Shown one piece after another: positions 1-13,684 of a DNA stretch of 64,000 nucleotides. The notes below the pieces were generated by a model. It searched no databases. It saw only the letters and a list, made by a program, of their open reading frames with translations, and had not been told where the DNA came from. Position numbers and translations under genes: made by a program. Positions within the stretch are counted from its first letter, which is position 1; every line of letters starts with the position of its first letter. This DNA is from Sclerotinia nivalis (Eukaryota > Ascomycota > Leotiomycetes > Helotiales > Sclerotiniaceae): NCBI GenBank assembly GCA_029531795.1, contig JAPEIS010000008.1, forward strand, positions 806,001-870,000, read 5' to 3'.

Positions 1-3000
1 GCCGCAAGAATTCCTTTTCTCTCTTATGAATCTCTCTTGAAAGCTAAATGTGTACAAACTCCACAAGTTGTTGATTTGATAGATTGATTAATAGTTCGTG
101 AATGTGAGTTGTGAATGCTGTTCTTCGAAACACTGCACCTTCTTGCGCTCGGTCCTGTTGTATAGATAAAGAGTATCCTAAGCTTGTCGCAGCTTCGATA
201 TCAGTCCAACAGAGTCGTAATTATCAGAATATAGCCAGCTGAAATATCTAGCAGTGAAGAAAGTCGTCAAGGGTGGTTGAATCGAGGTTTATCTGTATTG
301 TCGAGGAACATAATCAGCATTTCTTGTTCTTCTATTACTTTGTGTCCCGCTCTCACAAATCCTTCTCCTTTTGAGACCAACCTCAAAGTTTTAAAAGCTT
401 CCAGGATGATATGAGATTTCTTCCAACAAATGCGCAAATTGGATACGAAGATTGAAAACAATTCATCCGATGTATTTAACTGTTGAAAAGGAAATATGTT
501 GTACCTGTAATCTTTCGAATATGTGTTCCAGACCAAGACGTTCGTTCGTTCAGATTGCCCCGCTACAAGGATGAGGTTTCTTTTTCAAGATTTACTTTTT
601 GATCAGAACTCTGAATTTGGAGAAGTTGTGGCGGAGGAGTAGAGGTTCAGATGAGAAGTTGGAAAGTAAGAGAGGACAAGAAACTTGGAATTATCTGTCT
701 CTTTCCAAATGTTAGTCGTGATGGATTTTTTGGAAGAAGTAATGGATGGGTGCCCGAGTGGTGTTGTTGAAAGGTAAAGCACGGGTAAAGTGTGTGGTGG
801 GTTTGAGTGAGGGGGATCGTGATGCTGATTGGAACTTGGAAGCTTACTTTAAGTGGAGTGGCTAAGGTTATGTGGATGGATGGATAACCCCTTCTTTACT
901 TTCCACTTTGCAGTAGATCAAGGTCAATGTCAAAGAGAAGATCTAAAACGTAGGTAGGTAAAGGTATTACAAGATCCGGTCTGTAAAGGATAGTAGAAAG
1001 GTAATAATTATTACGTAAATAAAACACTGGAATGAGATCTGTTCAGGTTCGTTCTAGATAGGTATTATAAGTCTTACGAGAATTGATGTAGGTATGCACC
1101 AAAAGTCGAAAAGACCAATGAGGAGGCCTACTTCCTACCAATCTCAAGATGAAAAGGAATCAATATAAGTGCGCCTTTTCCTTTCCTTCCTATTCAACCA
1201 TTGAAAACGAAGCAACCGATTCTCATAGAAAAGGACCCCACCAAATGTATACTCTTCAGGCCTTATAATATCCTCTCTAAGCGCCCAACTTTGGTATCCT
1301 TATCCCCGTCACACAAAAATTTGAGACCAAATCGATCTCTCGAACCAACAATAATGAAATTAGTACTACCTAGGTACCTAATAATTGTACCATAAGTTAC
1401 CATAAGTTGAAAATTTCATTCGCTAATGCACCTGTTTCACACGGCCACAGCCAACTTCTTGATACTCCATCCGCATGTATTATGTACGTTGTACCCACTT
1501 GATATTCGTGCGAGAGCTTGGTGGTCTTTCTTGATAATGGGTTTATTATAGAAAGGACTCAGGTATACATACCTATTGTTTCATTCTACCCCCTCAGTTC
1601 CTTTTGGAACGTGTTCTCTACCAGCTAGATCTCAAAACACACCCATCTCACATAAATTAATAAGGTCCCATCAATTGGGATCCAGCCCTAAAACAACCAC
1701 CGGGATGGATCCTGATCCTTCTATCTATGTGGTCCGTGACCGGATCGATAACTTGACTTCATCCCACTACTACATCTTTCCTACTTCACTTCACCTACCT
1801 AGTATCTCATCGCCATGCTCATCGCCATGCTCAACCACATGCATCTACCGGCACAACCGCCCTTACCACCAGATAAATACAAGATCCCTCTGGACACGAT
1901 ACCGCAAATCATCAGATCAAAGAGCCTCATCAAAGCCCTCCATCAATACATAACCCCCACGGACACCCATCCCCCAGCTCAACGTTTTGACCTCTCCCTC
2001 TAACCATCATATCCATCACATTACTCACCTCTAAAGTCCCATACCCCTAATCAAGAAACTCAAATAACGCCCACTAACCTACCTCGTCCCTACCCAACCA
2101 ATAAACATTCTTCCCGCAAAGCCACTCCGTTTGATGTTTGAACAGACGAAACACGGAACATCTCCCTCCCAGCATCCCGACCCCAATCCTTCACTGTCAA
2201 GTTTCACATCCAACTACTTGACTCTCATTTTCATTCCTCTACCCAAAAGGATCGGATTTCTATGTATCTGGTAATGAAGCTCCGAACATAAGTTACACCA
2301 GTGCCACTGTCCGGCTCCAAGAAAAAAGACCTTGGAAATGGATACTTGATTATTTATGCTTAACTAGAACATCTTCGGTCACTTCTAAGAATTTTCATAA
2401 TGCACTCACTCACAACATAAAGTTCGAAAAACCTGGGATATGGAATCTCCATCTCGCCATCGTCACTTTTATATCGTCATATTATTCTTGATAGTGTCAT
2501 ATATCAATATATTCATCTAACCTCCTAAAATATATACCAATACAAACCTTGGTGATTACGCACCAATTGATCTTCCATAGTAATATCAATAACATGAAGA
2601 AGTATCTCCATCAAATTTTATATACACTCATCAATATGCCTGAACATAATCGCCACACGATCCTAACCCCTAACCCTAAACCAATCACCGGCTCCTTCGC
2701 TTCACACCATATAATTCTAACCACATCCCTATGAGAACTATTAAAAAATATCGATTCTGCAACTGCCGATGAATATTATACAACCAGATGGGATGGGACC
2801 TCAAATTTCCACATGGATTTAGTTATCCATCATGGTATCGTACAAGAATAGAGCTCTGTATCTATGTCATCTTCACCATTCCGGACAAAAGTATATTTAC
2901 CCGGATGACCTTTTAGATTCCACACAAGATCTCATGAATGAGCCTCAAATAAAGGTCAGCTATAAACCCATCTTAACTTGGGAAATTCGAATATATATGT

Positions 3001-5412
3001 ACTCTTAATAGATTGGAATGAAAGAACTAAACTTATCCTGTCGCACCTAAGCGTTTGCCACTGTCTCATATATCTCACATCTCCGCTAACACCGTCCCAA
3101 AGTTATTTTTGATTTATTGGCGGCGTTTTTCGGCTTTCCTGCTGATGTGAGGAGATGGTGCGTAGATGATAATTCTCATTATATGTTTGAGGTGCATTGC
3201 ATCTTTCGCGATGCTCGAATCGAAGGTATATATCTGAGGACCGCAACTATCGTGACATATCTGCCGCTGGCACAGCAGATTTCCTGAACTCCCATCTGGC
3301 GCCCAAACAGCCGGCTAGCAAACTATTGATATGGAGCTGGCTGTCGTAACACAAGGTTTGTCTGTTTCAGCTTCTCCAAACTACCGTTTCTATCCCTCTC
3401 ATGTATACTCACTTCTTTCCAACGCGAAAAAAATAATTCTCGGCATCACGTACCCTTGTCAGCTCCCTCATCACTTTCTCTACGAATTAGATCAAGAGAT
3501 GAAGATACATCTAGGATTAATAGAATAGTAGCAAAAGTAACATAGACAATTTTTAATACTGAGGAATGTACACAGCGATCTAAATTCGACTTGAAATGAT
3601 TCATCCCTGAAAAGATGGAGAAAAGAAATGCATGAGACGAAACTATTCTTATCTCCGAGGAAGTTTTCCGTCTACGACATCTTGAGGTCGCAAACCCCTT
3701 CAATCATAACTGTGAAGATACGAATGTATAGCCAGAGCCTTGCTTCGCCAAAGCTTATATATCAGAGTGGATGTGTGTGTCCGATGCAGAGAGTCCTAAT
3801 CAAATCGCATTCACATTCCGTGAATCAAATGAAGTTCGACTCGGCTTCGTATGGTCCTCAATCTCTGATAAACTCTTCCAAACCGTGTCCCTTCCCTCAT
3901 TCATGAATTGCATTAATTTCTCCCCCAGCCCTACCACTAACAACACAAAGATCATTTACAACCACAACGTTCTCTCAGAAATATCTACCCCCATATCTTC
4001 AACGGAGTCATTATAGGCAGCTATGGAGGTTGTTCTTACTTCTCTCTTGGAGCGTCTTCTCCTCACCTTCGAGGATGTCCGGTAAGGCTAAGAACAATCT
4101 ATTAAATCCATAGTGAGCTATCGTATCTACTCCATCCAACATTTCCACTTCATCCTACTGATTAGAACCTCCTATTAAATACGGGGTGCTAAAGATCATT
4201 TCAGCTTAAGAGATAGGTAGACTCACTCACTAGGTTACTCACTCAGAGCTCATCCAAATCCCACGCCCATCATTCCCACCCACTCAAATGCTCCATGCCC
4301 ATACCGTACCATTTCATTACCAAAAATTCTTCTTCCGTATCCCAAACTTAAGATGAAAATCTCTTAATACTCTATTCAATATGAATAGTTACCTGATATC
4401 AGCGACCTCAACTATACTATGCAGAAAACAATTTCTCCCAGGAAGAGGGAAGTGAAAGGAAAGAATGGTTATGAGGTTTCGCTGTGCATTAGGAAGTGCT
4501 ACTGGGCATTGGATGAATCAAAGACTTTTGATATTTTGATAATAGTCTGGAAGCCCTCCAAAAAGAAAGATTAAGAACAACACCAAACAACAAACCAGAA
4601 AATAAATCCATGATACTTCTATCTACACACCTTGACCCCATCAATTTAATCGCCTTCCAAGATTATTAGCTAAGATCTTACATTTTCACTAAATCCACTA
4701 AATTTGTAAACCCTATAATCGTACCACCCACATCATCATACCAAATCAATTAAAATCATCCCAAGTCTTCGGAATCACAAGTACGTCTTACCTAGAAAAA
4801 CTTCAGACGATACAACCAACAGCACTTTACATCAGCTGGCTACATATCCACATTGCACAAATCCATCCACCGGGAAATTTCCAGCGATTTTTCAAGGATT
4901 CACTGCTTCTGCCGCCGAGGGTAAAAGCTCACTGTCACTTACCCGTATCCCATCATCGTAGGAATAGGCGTCCAAAACTTCAGAAGTATGCCCAAATCAT
5001 AATTAGAACTACCTCCTCAGAAGAGCTCTTTTATGAAAGTTGATCAACTGACGGAAAAGAGACGGCGGGCAGGGGGGAAGTTCGTGAATCGATATGACAG
5101 ACATTTCAGAAAGCGAAGAAATACGTCTTCTACATGGCATTGAGAAGAGTACGAGTTATTAAATCAAGAAAAAGAGAGGACAAGATATTATTAAGGAAGT
5201 TATAACCATAGTGCATTCAAGCAGCGGGCAAGAATTAACCGTGAGGTTATATGCGGTGGTATTCTGATTTCTATCCTCTATGTATCTGAAGAATATCATA
5301 TCTAATAAATGATATAGTACTCCATACACCAAAACCTCTTCTTTCGCTACCGCCAATGACGTTAACTTGGTCATTAATCATGCCATTCTCATCCTCACCT
5401 GACCTAGTTGTA
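1..5412. other. Gene-poor intergenic region
   Basis: I find no convincing gene here. The open frames are short (below about 125 codons), overlap each other on both strands, and show no domain, signal peptide or spliceable continuation that I recognise. About 1.57-2.5 kb is pyrimidine-rich on the plus strand with small local duplications (a 12-base unit repeated near 1806-1830), as is common in fungal leader and promoter DNA. A short interstitial run of CCTAACC-like units lies near 2660-2690. The right-hand 200-300 bases are probably the 3' UTR of the minus-strand SKI3 gene. A gene off the left edge could have its promoter here, but nothing seen proves it. Confidence 0.5.
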
Positions 5413-8400
5413 CTATGCAGAGATGCCATTACTAAAAGCTTCCCAGGCATCGTTCTTCCACGGTGCAACCATGATACCCCTTTGAGCATCGCCAACCTTT
5501 CCTGTTCCCGCATACGCGGTAGCCAAATCCTCAGCAGCCAACGTTCCACGCGGAGGTACGGACTTTTTAGCCGTCAATACCGCCATCTCAGCGGCCTCTT
5601 TGTCACCAAAATGATAAGCCAATCTCGACCAACCGTGCATTGATTCTGGATGAAGAACTACATTTTTCTGTATCTCAGCTATGACCTTGAGCTCCGAATC
5701 CTTCTCGGCAAATGCAGCGATGGAACGAAGAACTTCCCCAACACGAGCTTGTTCTGCATCCGTGATATTCCTATTGGTGCGAAGAGTTTGTAATTCTGCA
5801 GTTACTGCTTCGATACCTTCGGTATCAGAGTTAAATAGAGCTATAATGCCGAGAAGAATTACAGACTGTACGTGGTCAGGATGAGATTCCACGCATTCAA
5901 AGAGAAGATCCTGTGCTTTAGAACGAGACGATTCTGTGCCATGAGCCCATAAGACTTGAGCAAGGACGCATACTGCATCAGGGTTTCCTTTGGATTCTTT
6001 AAGAGCAGGCTCAAAATATTCAAGAGCTGTATCTAGGTTATTTAAGTAGTATTGTGCTAAGCCAACGGTAAGATGAGCCGATAGTCTGCATTTTTGACGA
6101 GCCTCTGCAGAAAGCTCATTACCGCTATCTTCGTCGCAGAGCTGTAAGGCGAGGTCTCCACTTTCGACGGCTTCTTCATACTCATGATTCGCCAACTGAG
6201 ACCGGGCGAGATCTGCTTTCGCCAAAGCGAATCGAGATAGTGATTCTGGTGATTCCGTGACTTCGTAATCGGCTTCAGCTGCTCCACAAATTGAGCTCAA
6301 GGCTGTTACAGCAGAAGGAATATCATTTGCACGCTCGGAGAAAAGTGATGAAAGGTGCTTCGAGACAAGATCAGTTGGTGCCATCGATTGTACTTGGATC
6401 AACGCAAACAATGGTTGCACCAAATCCGATACATTACAAGCATTCTTGGAAGCCAAGATTTGATCAAAAGTGGATTGTGAGTACTGCCGATGCGTGATTA
6501 GAGAAGAAGACCCAGAGATTTCCATAGCATGGGTAAAAAGAAGATTGGACTCTTTCTCGTCGCCTATCATTAGAGCGAGAAGCCCCTGTCCAATCCAAGC
6601 ATGTGAGTAGTCTGGATCGGTCGATTGAGCTCGTGTGAAAGCATCATTAGCAAGCTGATGATCATTCTGTAGTAGATAAAGTGTTCCTAAATTGGTCCAT
6701 GCCTGAGCACTTCTCTCATTCAAGTAAAGGCTTCGAACAAAAGAATGCTGCGCAACCTTCGGGTTCAAATTGCTGGTGACAATTCCCAACGCGTTCCAAA
6801 ATTCTGAGTTACCTGCTTCTAGCTCAATAGCTCTTTTGAAACATTTCACCGCTGCTTTCTGGTATCTGGTAGATTTCTTCTTTAAACTAGGAGACAGGCA
6901 GACATGAGCACGATGCTCGATCCAACCAAGGTTGTAATAAGCGACTGCTTGAGCGTGCGTATCGTGAGATGAAGCATGAATAGCTCGCTTGTGGGCTAGA
7001 ATTGCTGCATGAAGACATCGAGTTCGGTACAATCCATCCTCTTCATCGGCAGGATATAAGCCCTTGGCAAAAACGACATCCACAGAAACTCCATCGACGT
7101 CTGCAAAAATATCATAAGTAGTGGCCCATTGTTCGAGTAATTTCCTGACATTTGCATCCGGGAACTCGTTGATACGGCTCCAAACCCAAGAGTAAACAGC
7201 ACAAGCGTCGCCTACAGCTCTCCAGAGATTGAAAGCATCGGTTTTACTTTCTAGAATTTGACTAGCAACCTCAATGGCCTCAGCTGCACGTTGGGTAGCT
7301 TGTCCAAAAAGCCCCTTCTCAATACTATCCCAAGCACTATCAACTGAAGTCTGAATCAACGCAATGGAAACCCCAAATTCCGCTGGACGCTCTTGAAGTA
7401 CAGCTTTATAGCCCTCAATGGCATCATCAAAGTCTCCTAGCTCACGTTTTACATTTGCGAGCATATGCTTCGCAAACCAAGTCTCACCATTCTGTGTTTG
7501 TTCGATCTCACTCTCGAATTGTTCGGCATGATGAAAAGCTTTTGTTGCAGCAATATAACGCCCAGAATTGTGATAACTTTCGCCAAGACCGACCCATGAA
7601 TGATAATCAGAAGGTGTGATGCGGAGTGCGGATTGAAAAGAAACAATGCTCTTCGAGTAGTCCTGTTTATTCAACTCGGCAGTTCCGAGGGCAGCAAATG
7701 GCCAACTGATACCCCTTTTCTTCGAGCCAGGTGCTGGTCTGACCTTTCCTGAATTGACAACTCGTTGAGCGACTGATTCGACCAACTCCCACTCGCCCTG
7801 GCCGGCGAATATCCTAGCCAGGCGTTCTGCGGCTTCCACTTCCGAGGGTGAGAGCTCAAAGGCTTTCTGGAAACACTTTCGAGATCTCTTCTTGTCATTC
7901 AAATAGTCTGCATAAAATATACCGAGACTGGTATATGCAGGAGCAAAATTGAGATTGCTTTTCAGCGATGCGAGGAAATATAAGTAAGCACCTTTCCTGT
8001 CCTTGCGTGCAGATTTCGAAGTATCTATATTCCACAGGCAGACACCCACACGGTATTGTGTTTGGGCCAGTAAGTCCCGAGATTTCAAATCTTTAGCTTC
8101 AATTTGAGGTAAGCACTCTTCCAGCTCTTCACGTCCACGGACATAATCGCCATTAATAGCCTTCACCCACGCGGCTTCGGCCTTAACTCGAACATTCGTA
8201 GGGTCTCGTTGCAAAGCACGTCCAAGGAAGTCAATAGCGGCAGGGAAGTCGTCTTCCTCCTCATAAATCAAACCAATCCCAATGAGCGCAGGAGTTGAGA
8301 ACGGATTCTCCTTCAGCAGTCCATCAAATAAAGCTTTTGCTTCTGGGTGATTCTTGGGTGACTGATAAAATACGAGAGCAGTACCTAACAAGGCATCCAA

Positions 8401-9740
8401 GGCTTGGGGTGAGTTTTTAAATTTTACGCCGATTTTGTTGGATTCTTCCACTGCAAGCCGCTTTGCGTTTCGCGTAAGTTCCACAACACTTTCATGTTCA
8501 TCTAGAAATTGATAGTACTCTCCCATGAGACGATGTGCCAAAATTGATGTGGGTGAGTCTGACATGCCCTCTGACATAATCAACAAGCGATCTGCCGCAA
8601 GCATCGAAAAGTCATCCAATGTCACTCCTCCCCCATCGTCTTCATCTGAACTACTTTCATCACGATCTTCTTTATTTGGCACAGGAGCTGGAGTTCGTGG
8701 TGGAGGTGGGAATGGCGAAATTTCACTGGATATGAATCCTCGTAGAACTTGAGCAAGTCCACTTGTAGGGAAGAAATCTATGTATTCTCGCAGAATATTA
8801 ACATCCAAGCTTTGGACATTTTCAGGGTCCTGCCACTCAATAGCAATATCCCAGGCCAACTTGTACGGATGTTTAATTATTACCATATCCGTTGCCAGCT
8901 TGAATACCTTTGCGCGTTTCTCTGTTTTTGCATCTCCCGGTGGAAGAATAACCAGGGCCTCTAAACATCTCTGGACGAGCTTTTCTTCGTATTGCCGACG
9001 AATCTCAACATCAGTCGTCCAGTCTATGATTTTGTTGTAGATTTCCTCCAAATCACTATCTTTTAAAACTTCCCGTTTGACTTCGACAGTCACTTGACTA
9101 ATTTTGGCACCCAACCTCGTTCGTCTCTCTCCAATTTCCTTATTAATGCGCTCTTTCTCTTCAAATTCGGTAACCTGAGCTATAATTTGATAGGTATGTG
9201 AAGGGTGAGGAACGCGACCCTCCAGATATGCATATATTGGGCTGTCAGGTAGAATAATCTCCATAGATTTTCTATGTTGCAAGCGGGTTCCTTGATTTTT
9301 GGCAAAGGCGAGAAACTTGTCAATGACATCTTGACATTTGTATTTATTATCGTGAGCTTGATAGATTTGAGCTAAATGTAAAGCTGCAGTTTGATATTGT
9401 CCAACTTTGGAAACGCTTTGCTTCTCGTATAACTGGATAAGACCTTGCCATGCTTGCGGCTCTCCTTCTTTGACTTTGGTTGCAGCTTCGTAAGCTTCTT
9501 CTGCTTCTGAGAATTTCGACTGTTTACTATAGGCATATCCTAAGAAGATGTTTCTGCAGAAAGTCAGATGTCGCACTGACAAGAATACAAACACTTGGTA
9601 ATGTTGCGGTGGTTAACTTACGCCTGATAACTATTTGGGTCCGAATTGAGAAGATTCCGAGCTTGTTGAACAGCTTCATCATACTTTTGAGATTGAACTG
9701 CAGCATTTATAGCTTTCAGCGCGGCTTTGGTTCCTGACAT
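5413..9740 (-). CDS. SKI3: Superkiller protein 3 (Ski3), TPR scaffold of the Ski complex
   Basis: The large tetratricopeptide-repeat scaffold of the Ski2-Ski3-Ski8 complex, which feeds mRNA into the cytoplasmic exosome for 3'-5' decay (known family role). My model has two exons, complement(9622..9740) and 5413..9553, with an intron at 9554-9621 (donor GTAAGT, acceptor CTGCAG). It gives 1,419 residues, the usual length for fungal Ski3. The start is MSGTKAALKAINAAV, followed by TPR helices throughout. These include runs such as NIFLGYAYSKQSKFSEAEEAYEAA and ALGIVTSNLNPKVAQHSFVRSLYL. An acidic low-complexity insert (DRDESSSDEDDGGG) lies near residue 335. The C-terminus reads IMVAPWKNDAWEAF, typical of the family end. 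It is divergent from the GH5 gene and shares a 658-bp intergenic space with it. No damage is seen. The first exon is short, so a gene finder that ignores splicing would start it wrongly. Ski3 is strongly preferred over a generic TPR protein by length and termini. Confidence 0.9.
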
Positions 9741-10398
9741 TTTGCAATATCAAGTAATTCATTCGGCATAATTGTCCCAACCAAATAGACTTGATTTATG
9801 TTAAAGAGTGTTGGAAGATCAAGCGATAAGTTCTGGACTACACCTGCAGAAATACCTAGTACATCATACAATTTTCGTACAGCCTTGTTCCCTTGAGTGT
9901 GGGGTTAAATATCTATCCTATCCGGCTCGGATCATCTTGGTTTTTGATAGTGAAATGATTAACAGGGTCTACTCATTGGATGTGTTTTACCCCTGTCATA
10001 ATTGGACATCTGACTATTCCGCTGCCTCAAACGTCATTGATGCCCTGATAACAAGTAGTAGGTCCCTGATATCTATAACTTAAAACAATTGGAACTAATA
10101 AGGAAATAAAAATCTTAATATATATGAATACATGAATTTTTACTAGCGACTCTTTATTCCTATTAAATTACTGTTACTCATTCCTACAAAATATCTCCTC
10201 CTGTAATGCAGATGGAACAACGAATATAGAATCATTGTGAATTGAGGCTGATTCATAAACAAAACTTGGCCAAGATTGACTCAAATCAACCAACCTCGGA
10301 AGTCTTCAAGCGCTGTCTACCAGATTATATTTCCTATACTGGGACAGTAAAGATTCGCGAAGCTGCCTTCAAACACTCCTCGAAATACCCTTTGCACG
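9741..10398. promoter_or_regulatory. Shared intergenic promoter region between SKI3 and the GH5 gene
   Basis: A 658-base space between two divergently oriented start codons, so both promoters must lie here or overlap. The right half (about 10080-10240) is AT-rich. I see no convincing TATA or factor motif to name. This is an inference from gene orientation only. Confidence 0.5.
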
Positions 10399-12788
10399 AT
10401 GTCACCACTGCGACTCACGATCGAAAATGGCCTCTTCCGGGATTCTCATGGCCGTGAAGTTACTCTTCGTGGAATAAATCTTGCTGGTGACGCCAAGTAT
10501 CCCAGCAACCCTGACCAACCCTCGCATATCCTCGAGGACTTCTATAATGGAGATAATGTCGATTTCCATTCGCGCCCATTTCCCCAAGAAGACGCACATA
10601 TTCATTTCTCGCGCTTAAAGCGTTGGGGTTACAATACGATACGATATGTTTTCACATGGGAGGCAATAGAATCGGCAGGGCCCGGCATATATGATGAAGA
10701 ATGGATTCAGCATACCATCGAGATTCTGCGGTTAGCAAAAAGTTATGGCTTCTATATCTTCATGGACCCCCATCAGGACGTCGTAAGTGTAAATCCTTCT
10801 GAAGAAATCTTACAAGACTAATATAGTAGTGGTCGAGGTTTTCCGGTGGATCAGGCGCTCCAATGTGGACTCTCTATGCTTGCGGACTTGATCCTGAAAA
10901 ATTTGCGGTAACAGAAGCGGCAGTCGTGCACAATACATACCCGGATCCTGAGAACTTCCCTAAAATGATTTGGTCTACGAATTATACTCGCTTGGCATGT
11001 CAGACAATATTTACATTCTTCTTCGCTGGTCGGGACTTTGCGCCGAAATGCATCATTGATGGTAAGAACATTCAGGATTACCTTCAAGATCACTTCGTAA
11101 GTGCTTGCGCATATCTTGCGAAACGAATACATGAAGCAGGAGATCTTGAGAATGAAGTGGTAATTGGCTGGGAAAGTATGAATGAGCCTAACCGGGGGCT
11201 TGTGGGTTGGGCAGATATCTCTACCATTCCGAGCGAGCAGAAATTACAGAAAGGAACATCTCCGACTGCCTTTCAGGCCATGTTGACGGGATCTGGAAGA
11301 GCATGTGAAATAAGTACTTGGGATTTTGGAGGGATGGGACCATACAAGTCTGGTCAGGTTCTTGTTGATCCCCAAGGAGAGACAGCATGGTTACCATCAG
11401 ACTACGATGAGTCGAGATATAGTTACAAGCGAGACCCTGGTTGGAAGCTGGGGGAGTGTATCTGGGCTCAGCATGGCGTATGGGATCCATCAACAGATAG
11501 TCTGTTGAAGAAGGATTATTTTAAGAAGAATCCAAGAACGGGGAAAGACATCAGCTATGAAGAGTTCACAAACTCATATTACATGGATTACTATAGAAAA
11601 CACCGAGACGCTATCAGAGCTCATCACAAGGACTCAATTTTATTTTGTCAGCCACCGGTATTGGAAATACCTCCATCAATCAAGGGTACTAAAGATGACG
11701 ATCCTCTCATGGTCTATGCGCCTCATTACTATGATGGAGTCACTCTTATGACCAAAAAGTGGAATCGTTTCTGGAATGTTGATGTCTTTGGCATCTTGCG
11801 AGGCCGATATCTCAGTCCTGCATTTGCTATAAAGCTAGGAGAGACAGCAATTAGGAATTGTTTCCGAGATCAACTTGCAGCTATTAAGAAAGAGGGTGAA
11901 GACTATATGGGAAATCATCCATGTGTTTTGACAGAATTTGGTATTCCTTATGACATGGATGATAAATATGCTTACAAGACTGGTGATTATTCTAGTCAAT
12001 CAGGGGCCATGGATGCAAATCACTTTGCCATAGAAGGAAGTGCTATGGCAGGGTATACTCTTTGGCTCTATATGTGCGAGGCAAGTGACTAAGGTTCTCT
12101 CAACTTGATTTCTACTAATGATTTTCAGAACAAACATTCTCTCGGCGACCAATGGAATGGCGAGGATCTTTCAATTTTTTCCCTTGATGATTTACCACTA
12201 CCACTCGAAGCCAACCCTCCGACGCCCAGCGAATCAAGCTCATCACTGGTGGACCACGAAGCTGGACCCAATACCAAAAAGCAAAACTCAGACGAGTCCA
12301 CAGTAAATCCAGGTAATTTAAAAGCAGCATTGAAAACCCCCTCAATTTCATCGAAGCAAACTGATAGCCCTCCTGAACTCACCAATTCCCCTGGTTACCG
12401 AGCCGCCGAAGCCTACGTTCGTCCGTCCCCCATCGCAACCGTTGGCAAGATTCTCAACTCCGGATTCGATCTTCGAAATTGTATCTTCACGTTCCGACTC
12501 TATGCCGGCCAAGCGGCATCCGAAGAGACGCCTACGGAAATCTTCCTCCCCGAATTCCATTTCCCGAAAGATAAATGTGAGGTAGAAGTTAGTGCGGGGA
12601 AATGGACAATTAGTACGGATGACGAGGATGGTGGGATGATTCAGAGACTTAGATGGTGGCATGCGGAAGGTGAACATTCTATTAAAGTTACCGGGGTCAT
12701 GAGACGACAGAATATGAAGCTGGGGAAAGCAGAGGAAGAAGGTTATTATGAACAGTGTCAGCAGAATAAGAGTTGTCAGTTGATGTGA
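10399..12788 (+). CDS. GH5 glycoside hydrolase, ergosteryl-beta-glucosidase / endoglycoceramidase-related type
   Basis: A family 5 glycoside hydrolase of the fungal steryl-beta-glucosidase type (relatives of yeast Egh1/YIR007W and Cryptococcus EGCrP2/Sgl1). These remove glucose from sterylglucosides or glucosylceramide inside the cell. My three-exon model is 10399..10782, 10830..12080 and 12129..12788, giving 764 residues. Evidence: the GH5 N-terminal strand GREVTLRGINLAGDAKYP; GYNTIRYVFTWEAIE; DPHQDVWSRFSGGSGAP across intron 1; the acid/base region GWESMNEPNRG (Glu in the NEP motif); the nucleophile region VLTEFGIPYDMDD; and QWNGEDLSIFS in exon 3, diagnostic of this subgroup. The C-terminal beta-rich domain follows an acidic, Ser/Pro-rich linker (about residues 560-630). 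No signal peptide, so probably cytosolic. Intron 2 (12081-12128) starts with GC rather than GT. The frame is conserved across both introns. Substrate preference between sterol and ceramide glucosides cannot be told from sequence. Confidence 0.88.
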
Positions 12789-13684
12789 TGAATGATTGGT
12801 ATAGACGAAGATTACGTGTGGGCTTTTTGAGCATTGTTAGGTGCCTTGGGTGGCGGGGACGAGAGGTGAGGAATTGATAAGTTGGATGAGCAATGAATTG
12901 TATTAAGGATTGAAGACCCGTACATATTATTAGTCCTATAACATTGATATCAAGATTGTACATGAATTCACGCAAGCATGATAAAGACTTAATTGGATCT
13001 TCTAATTCATTGTAGAGTTGAAGGCTTTCCTCACACAAAGCAATATATGCTTAAATTTCTATCTTTATTCATTTCATGCCTATTAGTTATTAGGTTGAGT
13101 ACATAGCTGATTTAATTTGGAAAGCATATTAGATAATTATATAAGATCTAATACTCTATCTCATTTGAATTTATTGAGATTAGATAAAAGTAACACCAAT
13201 GGGTATTAGTGTTACGTATATATCTACTCTTGAAAAGAATTATTTAAATTCTTAATATCTTTATAATATCTAATCGACTATAAGGCTAAATAGAACAAGA
13301 GCTTTAATAATTATAAATACAAATTATAATATCATAGATCTTTTCTTGCTCTATAAGGTCATGATGGCGTTATCGACCCAAGAGATGCCTTGAAGATCAT
13401 GTTAGCTACCTGCTAAATTCGAATTTTGCTTAAATGCAAAGAGCTCAATACTCTTCAGAGAAGAGTAAGGTTATCATCGCTTTGTTCCTAATCCCTTGTT
13501 CCTACTATTAGAACAAAGAACGCAAGAGCATCTTCAAATCATCCATACATCAAGATATTAACAACGAAACACACATAAAGGATTTTGATAATTTGTCTAA
13601 ATTAAAAATACCAGTAATACGATATCAAGTCCACCTTACCCCCCATACTAAGCATTGAAAAACACTTTCTTTCATGGTGGTCGT
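12789..13684. other. Intergenic, AT-rich from about 13.05 kb
   Basis: Contains the 3' UTR of the GH5 gene, then about 300 bases of strongly AT-rich DNA (13050-13350) with no open frame. By composition this could be a short decayed transposon remnant, but I find no ends or repeats to prove it. The last 200 bases precede the kinase-like gene. Confidence 0.4.

Noticed and set aside
1576..1953. 125-codon open frame as a gene
   Set aside because: Low-complexity Ser/Thr/Pro/His translation of a pyrimidine-rich region, overlapped by other frames, no domain or splice partner.
2655..2690. Telomere-like CCTAACCC/CCTAAACC run
   Set aside because: Only about three imperfect units inside ordinary sequence, not at an end; likely chance or an old interstitial trace.
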